From contig DDFC01000010.1 in NCBI GenBank assembly GCA_002336895.1, positions 228,240-292,239 of the forward strand: a stretch of 64,000 nt of DNA. Reading direction: 5' to 3'. This DNA is from Verrucomicrobiaceae bacterium UBA1938. Lineage in GTDB: Bacteria; Verrucomicrobiota; Verrucomicrobiia; Verrucomicrobiales; Verrucomicrobiaceae. Each line of letters opens with the position of its first letter. The first letter of the stretch is position 1. The notes under the pieces were generated by a model that saw only the letters and a program-made list of their open reading frames with translations, had not been told where the DNA came from and did not search any database. This document shows, in pieces, positions 17,337-26,356 of this stretch. Made by a program: the position numbers and the translations under genes.

Positions 17337-18278
17337 ATGGTCGCCACCGCCGCCCCCAGCCTTACCGAAGAAATCCTCCGTCTCAAAAAGGAACGCAATG
17401 CCGTCATCCTGGCCCACAACTACCAGGACAAGGCCATTCAGGAGATCGCTGATTTTGTGGGGGACTCCCTCGGCCTAGCCTACAAGGCGAAAGAAACCGA
17501 GGCGGATGTCATTGTCTTCTGCGGCGTGCATTTCATGGCGGAGACCGCCAAGATCGTGAACCCCGGCAAGATCGTGGTGCTGCCGGATGCCAATGCCGGA
17601 TGCTCGCTGGAGCAGAGCTGCCCCGGACCTCAGCTGGAGGCCTTTCTGAAGGCGAATGCGGCCAAGAATTATTATGTGATCGCCTACATCAACTGCAGCG
17701 GCCACGTGAAAGCGCTGAGCGACTGCATCTGCACCAGCGGTAATGCCGACAAGATCGTGGAGGCCGCGCCGAAGGACCGCCCCATCCTCTTTGTGCCAGA
17801 CCAGAACCTCGGCTCATGGGTGATGGAGCGGACGGGCCGCAAGATGGACCTGTGGAAAGGCGCGTGCTACGTGCACGTGGAGTTCACCCGCGACAGCATC
17901 CAAAAGATCAAGGACGAGCATCCGGATGCCAAGGTGGTGGCGCACCCCGAGTGCACCTATGCCGTGCGCCTGCTGGCGGATGAAGTGTGCAGCACCGAGA
18001 AGATGGTGGGCTACTGCCGCAGCAGCCCTGCCAGCACGTTTATCATCGTGACGGAGAGCGGTATGCTTCACCGTCTGGAGCGCGAGGTGCCCGGCAAGAA
18101 GTTCATCCCCGGACCCACCGGCCACTGTGCCTGCGCCGACTGCCGCTACATGAAGCTGAACACGCTGCAAAAGCTGCACGATTGCCTCCGCGATCTGACG
18201 CCGCAGGTGGAGATGGACGAAGAGCTGCGCAAGCGTGCTGAAAAGCCGATCCTGCGGATGCTGGAGCTGAGCAAGTAG
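17337..18278 (+). CDS. nadA: Quinolinate synthase
   Basis: 313 residues, the usual NadA size. It condenses iminoaspartate with dihydroxyacetone phosphate to quinolinate in NAD biosynthesis, using a 4Fe-4S cluster. Motifs: ILAHNYQDKAIQEIADFVGD, FCGVHFMAETAKI, YINCSGHVKA, VPDQNLG, HPEC, and the C-terminal GHCACADCRYMKLN. Cysteines suited to cluster binding are present. No nadB or nadC adjoins it. It converges on the cytochrome-like gene, with a structured repeat between them. Confidence 0.94.
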   Translation: MVATAAPSLTEEILRLKKERNAVILAHNYQDKAIQEIADFVGDSLGLAYKAKETEADVIVFCGVHFMAETAKIVNPGKIVVLPDANAGCSLEQSCPGPQLEAFLKANAAKNYYVIAYINCSGHVKALSDCICTSGNADKIVEAAPKDRPILFVPDQNLGSWVMERTGRKMDLWKGACYVHVEFTRDSIQKIKDEHPDAKVVAHPECTYAVRLLADEVCSTEKMVGYCRSSPASTFIIVTESGMLHRLEREVPGKKFIPGPTGHCACADCRYMKLNTLQKLHDCLRDLTPQVEMDEELRKRAEKPILRMLELSK

Positions 18279-18289
18279 CAGCACGGGCT

Positions 18290-18361
18290 GGAAGTGATGC
18301 GGGCACTCATGCCCGCAGCGAGCGCGCACCATTGCAGGCAAGAGTGCCTGCATCACTTTCC
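18290..18361. repeat. Three-way-junction repeat between convergent genes
   Basis: An outer stem, GGAAGTGATGC (18290-18300) with GCATCACTTTCC (18350-18361), encloses two hairpins: GCGGGCACTCATGCCCGC (18299-18316) and GCAGGCAAGAGTGCCTGC (18334-18351). The two hairpins are similar to each other. The element fills the gap between nadA and the minus-strand cytochrome-like gene and may act as a bidirectional terminator or be a dispersed repeat. Confidence 0.6.
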
Positions 18362-19617
18362 TAGCGCCACCAGCTCGGCAGATCGGTCATCGTGTCCTTC
18401 AAAATGCTGCGGATAGCGAGGCGCTCGGTGGGGTGGATGTGTGCGTGCTGGGAGTCGGGCTGCTCGCGGAGGTAGAGGGCCATGTGGTAGTACACGCGCT
18501 CCTTCAGCTCCTTGGGCGCAGCCTTCCAGGTGTCCGAGTAGAGCATATAGCTGCAGCGGTGTTTGAACATGCGTGTCTTGAGGTCCAAGTCCTTGAGCGA
18601 GAGGCCGGACTTGGAGATCTTGCGGTCACGCAGGAAGTCCTTCGCGTAGGTCTCGTCTCCCACCATGCCTTTGGCGGGAAATTTGGCCTCATCGGCAAAC
18701 ATGATGTAGCGCGCCATCTCCTGCGCGCGTTCGTCGATCTCCGCCTTGGCCGCTGCGCCCAGCATGCCTTTGTCGTCGCTCTTAAGCTGGCGCACGGTGT
18801 AGATGGCATAGACCAGCCGGTTTTCGAAGCCCATCTGGTGCTCGTTCACGAGATGCGGCAGGATGTCGCTGGTGGGCAGTAGGTGCAGGCTGAGGTCGGA
18901 GTACTGTCCGGGCTCCACCGGGACGATCTGGTTTTTTCCCGCATTCGGGATGCCCATGCTGTTGGCCTTGGTGCTGGAGAGGTTGTGCTGGCCGGTCAGG
19001 TGCCAGCCGCCAAAGCGTGTCTCCAGCGGTATCTGGTGGCCCTGTACGTCGCGGCGGTAGGTTTCCAGGCTGGAACCTGCGCGGGAGACGAGCAGGGACT
19101 CCGCCACCAGTCCAGGCAGCCGCCGTGTGGCATTGCCGGCGTGGCAGTTCATGCACTTGGTGGAGCGTGTGACCCTGGGCACCGCGCCGCCGGGGCGCAG
19201 GCGGTCAAAGACGTAAAACATGGGGCCCATCTCCGGATCCTCGGCGATGATCTCAACCAGCCCGCCGGGCACCCAGCCGAGGTAGGTGTCCTCATTGAAG
19301 TAGAGGGCGCGCGGGTTGCGCGGGTTGATGATCTCGCTTTGCAGGGAACTGGCGGAGAATACCAGCAGCTGGGAACTCACGGGGATGTTCAGCGCCTGCA
19401 GCAGGCTGGTGAGGAAGGCCTTGTCACTCTCGGTGTCCAGCTTCACGGAGCCGCTCTCCACCTTCACCTGCAGCTCGGCAAAGCGGTCCTTGGGCTTCCA
19501 GTCCAGATAGTTGTGCGGCGGGCTGCGGAAATCGATGACACGTGGTGCTTTCGTCTCCGCAGCAGGCGCGGCGGCGATTGCCAAAAACAGCAGCATTATC
19601 GATAAGTGGGAACGCAT
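18361..19617 (-). CDS. Secreted protein with single heme-c motif
   Basis: 418 residues with a signal peptide (LSIMLLFLAIAAAPAAE). One CxxCH heme-c attachment motif is present, CMNCH (Cys155, Cys158, His159). Conserved-looking stretches include LQALNIPVSSQLLVFSASSLQ, NPRALYFNEDTYLGWVPGG and MGFENRLVYAIYTVRQ, a pattern seen in planctomycete and verrucomicrobial proteins of unknown function. Probably periplasmic, with an electron-transfer or heme-dependent role. The start codon lies inside a short dispersed repeat (19608-19618). Confidence 0.75.
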   Translation of the reverse strand: MRSHLSIMLLFLAIAAAPAAETKAPRVIDFRSPPHNYLDWKPKDRFAELQVKVESGSVKLDTESDKAFLTSLLQALNIPVSSQLLVFSASSLQSEIINPRNPRALYFNEDTYLGWVPGGLVEIIAEDPEMGPMFYVFDRLRPGGAVPRVTRSTKCMNCHAGNATRRLPGLVAESLLVSRAGSSLETYRRDVQGHQIPLETRFGGWHLTGQHNLSSTKANSMGIPNAGKNQIVPVEPGQYSDLSLHLLPTSDILPHLVNEHQMGFENRLVYAIYTVRQLKSDDKGMLGAAAKAEIDERAQEMARYIMFADEAKFPAKGMVGDETYAKDFLRDRKISKSGLSLKDLDLKTRMFKHRCSYMLYSDTWKAAPKELKERVYYHMALYLREQPDSQHAHIHPTERLAIRSILKDTMTDLPSWWR

Positions 19618-19684
19618 CGTGCTCTTTATACGTCTGCAAAGTTATCCAAATCGCAGCAGACAGCCATCATTCATTCGCCCATTC
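19608..19684 (+). repeat. Direct repeat R1 flanking the delta-60 gene
   Basis: Contains GGGAACGCATC (19608-19618) and a 36-nt core (19649-19684) that includes CAGCCATCATTCATTCG. The same two blocks, in the same order and orientation, occur at 22815-22825 and 22868-22903, with one mismatch in the core and a spacer of 42 instead of 30 nt. The two copies bracket the delta-60 repeat gene. Confidence 0.7.
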
Positions 19685-19734
19685 GAGGCGGCTGGAGTTT
19701 GTGCGTTCAGACTATGGCAATCGCATGGCTGCTA

Positions 19735-22653
19735 TCACGGATTCAGCAGCGAAATCAAGAGGCGGTAAAATCGGCGACCGGCTCCGGCACTGTTCTCGGT
19801 CACAGTGATCATCGGCTGTCCGTTGATGACTTCTGCCGAGACTGCTGCTGTGTCAGAAACGGGGGAGAAGGCACTGCCCCCCTGGCTGCTGGCCAGGTCC
19901 GTCCAGGGGCCGCTCAGGTCTGGCGCGCATTGCAGAGTCAGGGCGAGGTCGGCGCGTGCCAGGCTTGCGGCAAAGCGTGCACCGGTGGCACCTGAAGGCA
20001 AGGAAACGCCCTGTGGCAGCACTGCTGCGGGTGGGGCTGTATCTCCCATACCAGAAGCACCTGCTGCATAAGCCAGCAGGTGGCTCATCCCTGCGGCATT
20101 CTGTCCGGTGGCGATGCAGTTTGCAGCGTCGCCTGCACCCAGGCCAAAACGTGCGTCCAGCCACAGATCGAAATCTGTCGTCTCGGGGTGTACTGTCAGC
20201 CACACGCACAGCTCGTGCCACGAGGCTGTGCCGCCAGCTGTCTGACCGCGTGCACGCACCTGCCAGAGTCCCGGGGCCAGCGACAAGTCGCCAATGGCCC
20301 AGTCGCACCCGTTTGCCAGACGCGTTCCAGCCCCGAGCGCCTGCCAGGCACCGCCAGGCTGGGCTGCTGCAAAAGTCACATTTTCCAGCCGCGCCAGTCC
20401 CCCGGTGCGCGTCCACGTCAGAACACGGCCGGAACGGCTGATGCCGAGGCGATGGTGCGTGTCCGGCGGTGGTGAGCAGCGCACGAGATTTCTCTGTTCG
20501 TCCAGGCTCTGCGTGCGATTGAGGTAGGTTTCCTGAAAAAGACCACCCACGATGAGCTTGCCATGCGTGTCAGTGAGCATCGTTGTGACCGAGCCGGATG
20601 AGTCATCGTACTCAGAGGGTATAGTCTCAGGCATCAGCTCCATCAGCAGGCTGCCGTCGGGTTTCAACAGCAGGACTTTGGCGTCGGTGGCTTGACCGGA
20701 GATGTCTGAGGCATCTCCCACCACCTCCACCACGCCATCTTGCCGCACTGTGATGTCATAAACCCGCAGCACCTGCGCAGGGCTGAAAGTGGTGTCCAAT
20801 CTGCCGTCTGGCAGCAGCCGCGCCAGGCCAGCGCATGGCTGGCCGTTGATCTGGGTGAAATCTCCGCCTAGCAGGCAGCCCCCGCCCTCCAGCGCATAAA
20901 CCGTGCGCACGAGGCCGTTGGGGGTAGCAGAAAAGCTGGACGCGACTGCGCCTGATGGGGAGAAGCGGGCGATTCCCGCCCTGGACATGCCATTGGCCTG
21001 CGAAAAGCTGCCTGCGGCAAACCATTGTCCATCCGGGCAGACGGAAAGATCGGAAACCGGGCCGTTGAGGGTGGCACTGAAGCCAGAGGAGTTGCTGCCA
21101 TCTGGCAGCAGGTGTGCCACACTGCCACAGGCTTGCCCGTTACAAAGGGTGAAATCACCGCCCAGCAGCCAGCTTCCATCAGGTAGCAGCGCCAGAGCAC
21201 GGGGCGCAGCATCAAGGACCGGATTAAAAGCTGGGTCCAGCCCACCGGCGGCATTGACTCGTGCGAGGTGCGCGCGTGGCAGGCCGTTTACCTGAGTGAA
21301 GAGGCCGCCGAAAATGACGCCTCCTTCAGAATCCACCCCGGAGCATAAAACCTCACCAGACACAGCCACCTGAAAGCTCATGTCCACGCCACCGTCCGGC
21401 TGCAGCCGTGCCAGCATCGGCGGGCTGTCTGAGGAGAGGCCTGCATGGGTGAAGCTGCCCCCGATGATCACTCCACCGTCAGGCTGCAGAGCCAGTGTAT
21501 TGACCCGGCCTTGGGGCGGGTTGTTCGTCCACTGGTCCAGCCTGCCCTGTGGGTCCAGTCGTCCTAGAAAGGTGACATTGTATCCGTCTCCGAAGGAGCC
21601 GCCCGCCAGGATGCAGCCGTCCGGCTGGAGCTGGATCGCATACACATACTCATAGGCCATGGGGCGGAAGCTCGTGTCCAGGGTCCCATCGGCCAGCAGG
21701 CGCGCCAGCCAGCGCTGGCTGATCCCATTCACCTGGGAGAAGGCTCCGCCAATGAGGATGCTGCCGTCCGGCTGCGCCTTGATGGCATACACCTCGCCAG
21801 TGAGCACTGGGGCAAAGCCAGAGTCCACTGTGCCATCTGCATTAACGCGTGCCAGATAGCTGCGCGGCTGCCCGCCCAGGCTGGTGAAGGTGCCGCCGAC
21901 CAGCAGTTTGCCATCTCCCTGCATCTCGAGCGCATAAACTACGCCATTATCCAGCTGTGAAAGGCTTGTAGAATCAATGCCGTTGTCAGTGCGTATTCGC
22001 GCCAGCCCTTTCCGGGGAACGCCTTCCAGGGCGGTGAAGCTTCCGCCCACCCAGACTGCACCGCCGGCCTCCCTTGCGATGGCGAGGATGTTTCCGTTGT
22101 CGTTGCAGGGCCAATAGGAGTCGAAAGTGCCGTCAAATCGGGAGCGCCGGATACCATTCGCACCGCCGGTCCAGAAGCTGCCGTCCGGCTGCAGGCAGAT
22201 CACCTGTGGCTGCACCCATGTGGTTGAGCCGTCATTGCCATAGTTGAACGCAAGATCCTGAGCCCAGGACTGGGACAGCCGCAGGCAGTAGCGGGTGTTG
22301 TACAGGTCGTCGGGCCAGAGGAGTCCCTTTTGCGAGCCCACCAGCACCCGGTCGTCTGGCTGCACCCTTACGGCGTTTACGGCGGTATTTGGGACGGCGG
22401 CAAACGGACTGGCAAACCGGGTGTCAATCATGCCGCCTGGGTCCATTCGTGCCAGTCTGGCGGCTGCCTGGGTGTCTCCAAAGTCCCGCCAGCCGCCGCC
22501 GACGAGAATGCCGCCGTTGGTTTGTACATCCAGGGTCAGGATTTGAAACGCACCGTCATGCAGCCGGAAGCCGTCGCGCAAAGTCTGGCCATGCACCACC
22601 CCGGAGAAACAGAGCAGGCAGCAGAGGAGCCATGAAATGCGCGGCAAAACCAT
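19735..22653 (-). CDS. Delta-60 repeat secreted protein
   Basis: 972 residues with a signal peptide (WLLCCLLCFSGVVHG). About a dozen delta-60 repeats of roughly 50 residues follow the pattern VYALxxQPDGxILVGGxFTxVNGxxxxxLARLxxDGTLDxSF and form a beta-propeller-like array to about residue 690. The C-terminal 250 residues contain a beta domain and then the NLLEYA-like module (AAGMSHLLAYAAGASGMGD) with an ending GRRFYRLLISL. That ending is shared in outline with the giant proteins at 1-4598 and 49084-54237. Exported, probably surface-associated; no ligand is known. It is bracketed by direct repeats R1 and R2. Confidence 0.85.
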   Translation of the reverse strand: MVLPRISWLLCCLLCFSGVVHGQTLRDGFRLHDGAFQILTLDVQTNGGILVGGGWRDFGDTQAAARLARMDPGGMIDTRFASPFAAVPNTAVNAVRVQPDDRVLVGSQKGLLWPDDLYNTRYCLRLSQSWAQDLAFNYGNDGSTTWVQPQVICLQPDGSFWTGGANGIRRSRFDGTFDSYWPCNDNGNILAIAREAGGAVWVGGSFTALEGVPRKGLARIRTDNGIDSTSLSQLDNGVVYALEMQGDGKLLVGGTFTSLGGQPRSYLARVNADGTVDSGFAPVLTGEVYAIKAQPDGSILIGGAFSQVNGISQRWLARLLADGTLDTSFRPMAYEYVYAIQLQPDGCILAGGSFGDGYNVTFLGRLDPQGRLDQWTNNPPQGRVNTLALQPDGGVIIGGSFTHAGLSSDSPPMLARLQPDGGVDMSFQVAVSGEVLCSGVDSEGGVIFGGLFTQVNGLPRAHLARVNAAGGLDPAFNPVLDAAPRALALLPDGSWLLGGDFTLCNGQACGSVAHLLPDGSNSSGFSATLNGPVSDLSVCPDGQWFAAGSFSQANGMSRAGIARFSPSGAVASSFSATPNGLVRTVYALEGGGCLLGGDFTQINGQPCAGLARLLPDGRLDTTFSPAQVLRVYDITVRQDGVVEVVGDASDISGQATDAKVLLLKPDGSLLMELMPETIPSEYDDSSGSVTTMLTDTHGKLIVGGLFQETYLNRTQSLDEQRNLVRCSPPPDTHHRLGISRSGRVLTWTRTGGLARLENVTFAAAQPGGAWQALGAGTRLANGCDWAIGDLSLAPGLWQVRARGQTAGGTASWHELCVWLTVHPETTDFDLWLDARFGLGAGDAANCIATGQNAAGMSHLLAYAAGASGMGDTAPPAAVLPQGVSLPSGATGARFAASLARADLALTLQCAPDLSGPWTDLASSQGGSAFSPVSDTAAVSAEVINGQPMITVTENSAGAGRRFYRLLISLLNP

Positions 22654-22814
22654 GTTTTCCCATCTTGGCCTTGGTGTGGATGATTGCCAGCAGCAAGTGG
22701 CTTAGCGAAAAATTTAACACCTTCATCCGAAAGTGACGAATTCTGCAGTTTCGCCTTGATGATGTGGTGGCTGTCCCTGCTGGCGCAGCAAAAACAGGAT
22801 GAACTCCACGAATC

Positions 22815-22903
22815 GGGAACGCATCATGCTTTGTGCTGTATGCTTTGTTTTTGTAAAGCAGCTGCACAATCGCAGCAGACAGCCATCATTCATTCGTCCA
22901 TTC
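22815..22903 (+). repeat. Direct repeat R2 flanking the delta-60 gene
   Basis: Second copy of the element at 19608-19684. It lies in the divergent gap between the delta-60 gene and malQ and ends 19 nt before the malQ start. The internal part contains GCTTT-rich sequence lacking in R1. The rest of the 269-nt gap shows nothing recognisable. Confidence 0.7.
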
Positions 22904-22922
22904 TGGTTTCCTTCCTCCCGCC

Positions 22923-24620
22923 ATGCCTACCATTCAGCCTCGTCGCGCCGGTGTTTTGATTCCTGTGTTTGCCCTGCGCACGGCCGAGGATCTCGGCATC
23001 GGGGACATCGGGGGCGTGCGCCAGCTCATTGACTGGGCGGCGGACACGGGGCTGGGGTTTGTGCAGTTTCTGCCCATCAATGCCACCGGCAGCGACAGCA
23101 GCCCCTACAATGCCATCAGCTCGGTGGCGCTGGACTACCTGACGCTGGATCTCTCCCCTGCGGCGCTGCCGGAGCTGGACGAGAAATTTTACAGCTCTGT
23201 GACGGGCATCCTGCGGGTGGATCTGCTGCGACATGGCTCGGTGAACTACCCCAAGGTGCGAAAGCTCAAAAACACGATGCTGCGCCGCGCCTTCAGCCAG
23301 ATCGAGAGCCACCCTGAGCGGATGGCGAAATTTGAAGCTTTTTGTGAAAAGGAGGCCGCCTGGCTGGATGACTTCTGCCTCTTCAAAGTGCTGATGGAGG
23401 AGCACGGACACGAGGACTGGATGAACTGGCGCGAAGACCTGAACACCGCCGCCAAGGCACGTGCGTGGCGTGATGCGCAGGCCGATGAGATCGATGACCG
23501 CATTCTTTTCCATGCCTACGTGCAGTGGCTGTGCTTCAGCCAGTGGGGCGAGCTGCGCGCCTATGCCAATGGCAAAGGGGTGAAGCTCATGGGGGACATC
23601 CCCTTTGGCATCTCGTGGTGCAGTGCAGATGTGTTTTTCCAGCCCGGGCAGTTTGACCTGGAGTGGTGCGGTGGTGCGCCGCCGGAGACTTATTTCAAAG
23701 ACGACTACTTCGTGCAGCGCTGGGGGCAGAACTGGGGCATCCCGCTCTACCGCTGGGATTTGATGGAGAGCGGCGGCTTCCAGTGGTGGCGGCAGCGCAC
23801 GCAGAAGCTCACCGAGGTCTTTGACATCTTCCGCATCGACCACGTGCTGGGCTTTTACCGCATCTACAGCTTCCCCTGGCGTCCTACGCGGAATGCGGAG
23901 TTCTGCTATCTCACCGATGACGAGGCCAAGGCCCTGACCGGAGGCCGCCTGCCACACTACAAGGAGCACGAGGACGACACCCCCGAGCACAAGGCCGCCA
24001 ATCTGGCCAATGGAGACAAGTACCTGCGCATGATCCTGGACGCCGCCGCAGGCCGCGCCGAAGTGGTGGCCGAGGACCTGGGTACGGTGCCCGACTACGT
24101 GCGCCCCCACCTGCTCAGCCTGGACATCCCCGGCTTCAAGGTCAGCCAGTGGGAGCATAACCATGAGGGGCGTGTGGTCATGGGCAGCACGTATGACAAC
24201 TGCTCCTTCACCACCTATGCCACGCACGACCATGAGCCCATGAAGACCCTGTGGGAGCACCGCCGCCGCGATGCCTCCAGCGAGGATGAAGCCGAGCGCG
24301 CGGTGGGGAACAAGGAGCTGGGGGACATCTCCGAATTCGCGGGCCTGCGTTTTTCCTCAGACGGCTGGCCTGAATACGATGACCACATCCGCCACGCGCT
24401 GCTGGAGGCTCTGCTGGCCAGCCAGTCACGCTTTGCGGCCTTCATGCTCACGGATCTGTATGGCCTGGAGGACCGCTTCAATGTCCCTGGCATCGCCGCA
24501 GACAGCAACTGGAGCGCCCGCCTCCCCATGACCGTGGCGGAACTGCGGCATGCCACGCCGTGGAAGGAGGAGGGCGACTGGCTCAAAAAGGCGATCGACG
24601 AGGCGGATCGAGCCAAGTAG
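22923..24620 (+). CDS. malQ: 4-alpha-glucanotransferase (GH77)
   Basis: 565 residues, typical for MalQ/amylomaltase. Motifs: LGFVQFLPINATGSDSSPYN near the N-terminus, KLMGDIPFGISWCSADVF, the nucleophile region DIFRIDHVLGFYRIY (Asp306), the acid/base region AEDLGTVPDYVRPHL (Glu384) and ATHDHEPMKTLW. It transfers alpha-1,4-glucan segments between maltodextrins in the cytoplasm, in glycogen and maltose metabolism. No other mal or glg genes adjoin it. It converges with the L,D-transpeptidase gene, with a 24-nt gap. Confidence 0.93.
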   Translation: MPTIQPRRAGVLIPVFALRTAEDLGIGDIGGVRQLIDWAADTGLGFVQFLPINATGSDSSPYNAISSVALDYLTLDLSPAALPELDEKFYSSVTGILRVDLLRHGSVNYPKVRKLKNTMLRRAFSQIESHPERMAKFEAFCEKEAAWLDDFCLFKVLMEEHGHEDWMNWREDLNTAAKARAWRDAQADEIDDRILFHAYVQWLCFSQWGELRAYANGKGVKLMGDIPFGISWCSADVFFQPGQFDLEWCGGAPPETYFKDDYFVQRWGQNWGIPLYRWDLMESGGFQWWRQRTQKLTEVFDIFRIDHVLGFYRIYSFPWRPTRNAEFCYLTDDEAKALTGGRLPHYKEHEDDTPEHKAANLANGDKYLRMILDAAAGRAEVVAEDLGTVPDYVRPHLLSLDIPGFKVSQWEHNHEGRVVMGSTYDNCSFTTYATHDHEPMKTLWEHRRRDASSEDEAERAVGNKELGDISEFAGLRFSSDGWPEYDDHIRHALLEALLASQSRFAAFMLTDLYGLEDRFNVPGIAADSNWSARLPMTVAELRHATPWKEEGDWLKKAIDEADRAK

Positions 24621-24644
24621 CCGCTGGCAGAGGAAGACAGGCTC

Positions 24645-25448
24645 TCAGGGCAGACCCCACGCCCCGCGCAGGGCGGCGTAGTCGGCCTTGGGCAGCAGCA
24701 CGTAGTGCGGAGAGGCAGAAGGGTCCAGCCAGCGCAGCAGGCGGGTCAGGTCTCCCTCGGCCATGGTGGTGCAGCCGGCGCTGGGCCTGTCCGGGCCGCG
24801 GCGCACGTGGAAAAAGATGGCGCTGCCGTAGCCGGGGGCGGAGGGGCCTTGATTGTGCCGGATCTCCAGCATCCATTTGTAGGCGGCATCCCCCAGCCGC
24901 ATTTTTTGTTTTTCAAACCACGTGGGGATTCCTTGGCGGGGATCAATGCGGATGTGGCGGTTGTAATACTGGGGCAGGGTGGAGTCGTCCACGTAGGCGT
25001 CCCAAGTGCCCACCTGGATGTAGGGCCAGCGAGCGCCGCCGGGCGGGGTGGGGGCGTAGCCAAAAAGGGAGCCGAGCTGGAAGACACCCGCAGGGGCCCG
25101 CCAGTCTTTTTCCACCTTGGGGGGGATGCCGTTCTGTGGCGGGGAAAACACACCGCGCCCCCAGGCCAGCCCCTTTTTGCCCAGCAGAACAGGCACGGGT
25201 TTTTCAAACACCGCCTGCCAGGGAGCCCCGGCGGAGGCGCGCTGGTAGCACTGCATCGTGGCCGTATGGGCGTCCCAGGAGGCGGCCTGGGAGACGATGA
25301 CCTGGCGCACGGCGCGGCCTAGTTGCGCGTGAGACTCCGAGGACAAAAGCATGAAAATCCCGATGGCCAGCACTGTGGTTAGGAGTGTCTTTTTTCGATG
25401 GAAAACTTTTTGGTATTGCATGGCGAAGCTGTTTCCGAATATATTCAA
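24645..25448 (-). CDS. L,D-transpeptidase (YkuD-like), secreted
   Basis: 267 residues. The N-terminal signal peptide (KKTLLTTVLAIGIFMLLSSESHA) ends about residue 41. The catalytic signature FFHVRRGPDRPSAGCTTM (an SxGC-type YkuD core with the upstream His in IFFH) is about 60 residues from the end. Unlike the YkuD protein at 4711, it lacks a lipobox and resembles the YafK/ErfK-like group with a wide substrate cleft. It modifies peptidoglycan in the periplasm. A second start at 25421 (MQYQKVF) is possible. Confidence 0.78.
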   Translation of the reverse strand: MNIFGNSFAMQYQKVFHRKKTLLTTVLAIGIFMLLSSESHAQLGRAVRQVIVSQAASWDAHTATMQCYQRASAGAPWQAVFEKPVPVLLGKKGLAWGRGVFSPPQNGIPPKVEKDWRAPAGVFQLGSLFGYAPTPPGGARWPYIQVGTWDAYVDDSTLPQYYNRHIRIDPRQGIPTWFEKQKMRLGDAAYKWMLEIRHNQGPSAPGYGSAIFFHVRRGPDRPSAGCTTMAEGDLTRLLRWLDPSASPHYVLLPKADYAALRGAWGLP

Positions 25449-25453
25449 TAAAT

Positions 25454-25532
25454 CAACCCTGCCGGGTTAATTGGATTCAGGTTTTGGGGGTTTTTTTCCT
25501 GAGCTCCGAGTTCCGGCAGGGTTGTTTTTTTT
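25454..25532 (+). terminator. 12-bp stem-loop with T8 between divergent genes
   Basis: CAACCCTGCCGG (25454-25465) pairs perfectly with CCGGCAGGGTTG (25513-25524) and is followed by eight T residues (25525-25532). The 47-nt loop holds a smaller TCAGG/CCTGA stem. A second small hairpin, CCCGAA/TTCGGG, follows. It lies only 6 nt upstream of the L,D-transpeptidase start (minus strand) and 72 nt before the lipoprotein gene. By form it is a plus-strand terminator or attenuator, although no plus-strand gene precedes it. Confidence 0.6.
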
Positions 25533-25603
25533 ACCCCGAAGAGGGGTTTCGGGTGAATCTCCCGCATTGATTCGCGTCCAACGGCGTTCTAATGATCCCG
25601 CCC

Positions 25604-26233
25604 ATGAATTTTCGGTGCTTTTCAGCCATCCTTCTCGGAACCGCAGCCTGCCTGACTCTTGCCTCTTGCGGCAATTCTTCGGTCATCAGCCTCGACTACA
25701 TCCCGCAGCCTGGCCTCATGGTGCGTGGAGATCCCGACTTTGCCGTGGGGCAGTTCAAGGACAAGCGCGGTCAAAAGCCCCAGACTCTGGGCCATGTGCG
25801 CCTGCCCATCGGCCCGAAGGTGGACACCATCCAGACCCGCCTGCCGGTGAGCGATGTGGTGCGCAATGCCTTTGCCTATGCCCTGGAAGCGCGTGGCATG
25901 CTGGCCACGGATGTGAAGGGCCGCTACATCCTGACGGGAGAAATCCAGGACCTGCGCTCCCAGCTTCTCGTGCATCCGTATGGCTATGCGCGCATCCGCG
26001 TGAATGTGGTGGAGGCCGTCTCCGGCCGCGTGCTCTACTCCCATGTGTATGAAGGCGAGCGCCAGAGCAATGCCTACCGCCCTGGCAGCGGCTCGCCAGT
26101 GCCCCTGCTGCGGGACCTGACCTCCCGCGCCCTGCAGGATGCCGTGGACCGCGCTCTGGATGACACCACCATGCGCCAGCGCCTGGGCACCAGCGCCACA
26201 GACCGCCCGCGCTACTCGCCGGGGATGCTGTAA
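25604..26233 (+). CDS. Outer-membrane-type lipoprotein
   Basis: 209 residues starting MNFRCFSAILLGTAACLTLA, with a lipobox ending LASC. The body (LMVRGDPDFAVGQFKDKR, TRLPVSDVVRNAFAYALEARG, YILTGEIQDLRSQLLVHPYGYARIR and VSGRVLYSHVYEGERQ) has the layout of YajG-like or ABC-transport-auxiliary lipoproteins that form a small mixed alpha/beta domain. The exact family is uncertain. ATG 25604 is preferred over 25592. A long stem-loop with T8 lies upstream of it. Confidence 0.75.
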   Translation: MNFRCFSAILLGTAACLTLASCGNSSVISLDYIPQPGLMVRGDPDFAVGQFKDKRGQKPQTLGHVRLPIGPKVDTIQTRLPVSDVVRNAFAYALEARGMLATDVKGRYILTGEIQDLRSQLLVHPYGYARIRVNVVEAVSGRVLYSHVYEGERQSNAYRPGSGSPVPLLRDLTSRALQDAVDRALDDTTMRQRLGTSATDRPRYSPGML

Positions 26234-26312
26234 AAAAGCAAGGGATCATCAGAATCCCCCGTCTGAAGCGTGTTTGCAGATGTGCACACGCTTGAAGTTG
26301 CGATTGCGTGAG

Positions 26313-26329
26313 GGGACCAGGATGGTCCC
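26313..26329. terminator. Hairpin between convergent genes
   Basis: GGGACCA (26313-26319) pairs with TGGTCCC (26323-26329) across a three-base loop, in the gap between the lipoprotein (plus) and the phosphodiesterase (minus). A second, looser hairpin (AAGCGTGT with ACACGCTT, about 26262-26293) precedes it. Neither has a strong T run, so termination is a guess. Confidence 0.35.
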
Positions 26330-26356
26330 TCTCCTTTCGGGGCCTGCTGCGGTGCT

